DNA of 64,000 nt, taken from assembly GCF_036345255.1 (NCBI RefSeq), contig NZ_CP107783.1, positions 5,133,501-5,197,500 of the forward strand, read 5' to 3'. This document shows, in pieces, positions 59,560-64,000 of the stretch. Source of the stretch: Streptomyces sp. NBC_00569. GTDB taxonomy: Bacteria; Actinomycetota; Actinomycetes; Streptomycetales; Streptomycetaceae. The notes beneath the pieces were generated by a model. The model had not been told where the DNA came from. It was given only the letters and a program-made list of their open reading frames with translations, and ran no database searches. The translations under genes were made by a program, and so were the position numbers. Numbering within the stretch: the stretch's first letter is position 1; every line of letters begins with the position of its first letter.

Positions 59560-59600
59560 CCTGTGGAGCGCATCCCCCGTCGGGGGATGCGCTCCACAGG
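59560..59600. terminator. Hairpin terminator after the gyrBA-DUF3566 operon
   Basis: Two 19-base arms (59560-59578 and 59582-59600, beginning CCTGTGGAGCGCAT) pair perfectly around a 3-base loop. It lies 47 bases beyond the DUF3566 stop on the minus strand and just upstream of the tRNA-Ile promoter. Confidence 0.92.
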
Positions 59601-59646
59601 TGTCGCAGCGACCGAAGCGGGCTGCTGATCGGCTACCGCCCGGCTG

Positions 59647-60309
59647 CTACTCGTCCTCGGCGAGGGTCAACTCGACGCCGCCCACGAAGCCCGCGGAGAG
59701 GTTGTAGATGAACGCGCCGAGCGTGGCCAGCGCCGTCGCCAGGACGACGTCGATGACCGCGATGATCGACGTGAAGATCAGGACGCGCGGCAGCGACAGG
59801 AACGACTGGAGGTCGAAGCCGTTGGACTCGTTCGAGCCGGTGGCCTCGGAGATCGTGCCGCCCACGGTCGAGAAGACGCCCATGGCGTCCATGACCATCC
59901 ACAGCACCGCGGCCGCGACGATCGTGCAGATGCCGAGCGCGATGGAGAGCAGGAAGCTGACCTTCATCACCGACCACGGATCGGCCTTGGCGACCCTCAG
60001 GCGCGCCTTGCGCGTACGGGGCATCGTGCGGGCCCCCGTGCGCGGCCTGCGGACCGCTCCGGCCGGCGGAGCCGCCTGGTAGGCCTGCGGCGGGTGGTAC
60101 GGCTGCGAGGGCTGCGGAGGCTGCTGCCTCTCCCCGGGCAGCGCCCCGTCCGTGTCGGCCGCGTACTGCTGCGTCTGCGGACCTCGGGTGTCCGTCACAG
60201 TTCCCCCCTGGGATCCATGAGACTCGTGCGATTCGTTCGAGTCAGTGGCGGGGCCACGGCCGCCGTCCGATTCCGTACCGGTCGATCCGGCGCCCGTGGC
60301 TTCGCTCAC
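59647..60309 (-). CDS. DUF3566 membrane protein, gyrA-linked
   Basis: The 220-residue product has a long polar N-terminus rich in Gly, Gln, Pro and Ser, a basic segment (RTMPRTRKARLRVAKADPWSVMKVSF) and two membrane helices (LLSIALGICTIVAAAVLWMVMDAMGVF and LIFTSIIAVIDVVLATALATLGAFIYNL), ending GFVGGVELTLAEDE. This is DUF3566, which in actinobacteria almost always follows gyrA. It starts 18 bases after gyrA and so belongs to the gyrBA operon. Function is unknown; a link to membrane or septum is inferred only from topology. The start codon at 60309 reads as GTG. Confidence 0.93.
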   Translation of the reverse strand: MSEATGAGSTGTESDGGRGPATDSNESHESHGSQGGTVTDTRGPQTQQYAADTDGALPGERQQPPQPSQPYHPPQAYQAAPPAGAVRRPRTGARTMPRTRKARLRVAKADPWSVMKVSFLLSIALGICTIVAAAVLWMVMDAMGVFSTVGGTISEATGSNESNGFDLQSFLSLPRVLIFTSIIAVIDVVLATALATLGAFIYNLSAGFVGGVELTLAEDE

Positions 60310-60327
60310 GATGACTCACTCCTCGCG

Positions 60328-62952
<2,625 letters not shown>

Positions 62953-62994
62953 TGCTGGTGAAGATCCTTTCTGACGCGGTCAGCTGAGACCGAC

Positions 62995-64000
<1,006 letters not shown>

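Noticed and set aside
59560..59600. DnaA boxes in the CTGTGGAGCG/CGCTCCACAG repeat
   Set aside because: The resemblance (TGTGGAGC) has mismatches at key positions. The perfect 19-bp arms make it a terminator hairpin.

Overview
The window reads as the core chromosome of a Streptomyces close to its replication origin. The evidence is very high GC, GTG starts and stop/start overlaps everywhere, gyrB and gyrA at the right edge, the penicillin-binding protein/RodA/PknB/FHA locus, CrgA, class E sortases, a proteasome activator (Bpa), DnaA boxes and ParB-type (parS) palindromes. gyrB is on the minus strand, so oriC should lie just beyond base 64000.

Layout, left to right. (1) 310-5006: a phosphotransferase and two divergent Ser/Thr kinases. 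(2) 5081-11795: the proteasome activator Bpa, a Ser/Pro-rich surface protein, a quinone oxidoreductase, a K+ channel with an RCK domain, moeA and a MobA-like/DUF6457 fusion. (3) 11900-16139: a branched-chain 2-oxoacid dehydrogenase operon (E1alpha, E1beta, E2) with a divergent Lrp-type regulator. (4) 16161-28613: phenylacetate catabolism. It holds a TetR regulator coupled to a 3-hydroxyacyl-CoA dehydrogenase, a divergent paaN, then paaABCDE in overlapping frames, and an acyl-CoA dehydrogenase behind a KstR-like palindrome. A 20-bp operator is repeated exactly, in opposite orientation, before paaN and paaA. A TrmH methyltransferase and an HTTM/DUF5819 membrane pair sit between the two paa blocks. 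(5) 28630-33318: rhodanese, J-domain protein, DUF2252 protein, and an HxlR regulator divergent from an azoreductase. (6) 33319-36663: an accessory segment next to tRNA-Leu with a Cys-rich secreted protein, a small membrane protein and a gene decayed by frameshifts and an internal deletion. (7) 37260-45460: fhaA-fhaB-pstP-rodA-pbpA-pknB, the growth and division signalling operon. (8) 45675-53469: three class E sortases with pabA/trpG, DUF881, crgA, a DnaA-box cluster, rhomboid protease, cyclophilin and DUF5324. (9) 53553-64000: tRNA-Ala, an XRE regulator, a fourth Ser/Thr kinase, a large secreted protein, DLW-39 and DUF6344 small proteins, tRNA-Ile, DUF3566, gyrA and the 3' part of gyrB.

The genes form clear units. 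PknB phosphorylates and PstP dephosphorylates targets read by the FHA proteins and tied to RodA/PbpA wall synthesis. PaaA-E make the phenylacetyl-CoA epoxidase, whose product PaaN and the 3-hydroxyacyl-CoA dehydrogenase process further. BkdABC supplies branched acyl-CoA primers.

A feature repeated through the window is short tandem duplication just downstream of stop codons: a 7-mer x11 after paaE, a 15-mer x6 near 5838, and a 23-mer x2 at the end of the HxlR gene, among others. No CRISPR array, intact insertion sequence or biosynthetic cluster was found.
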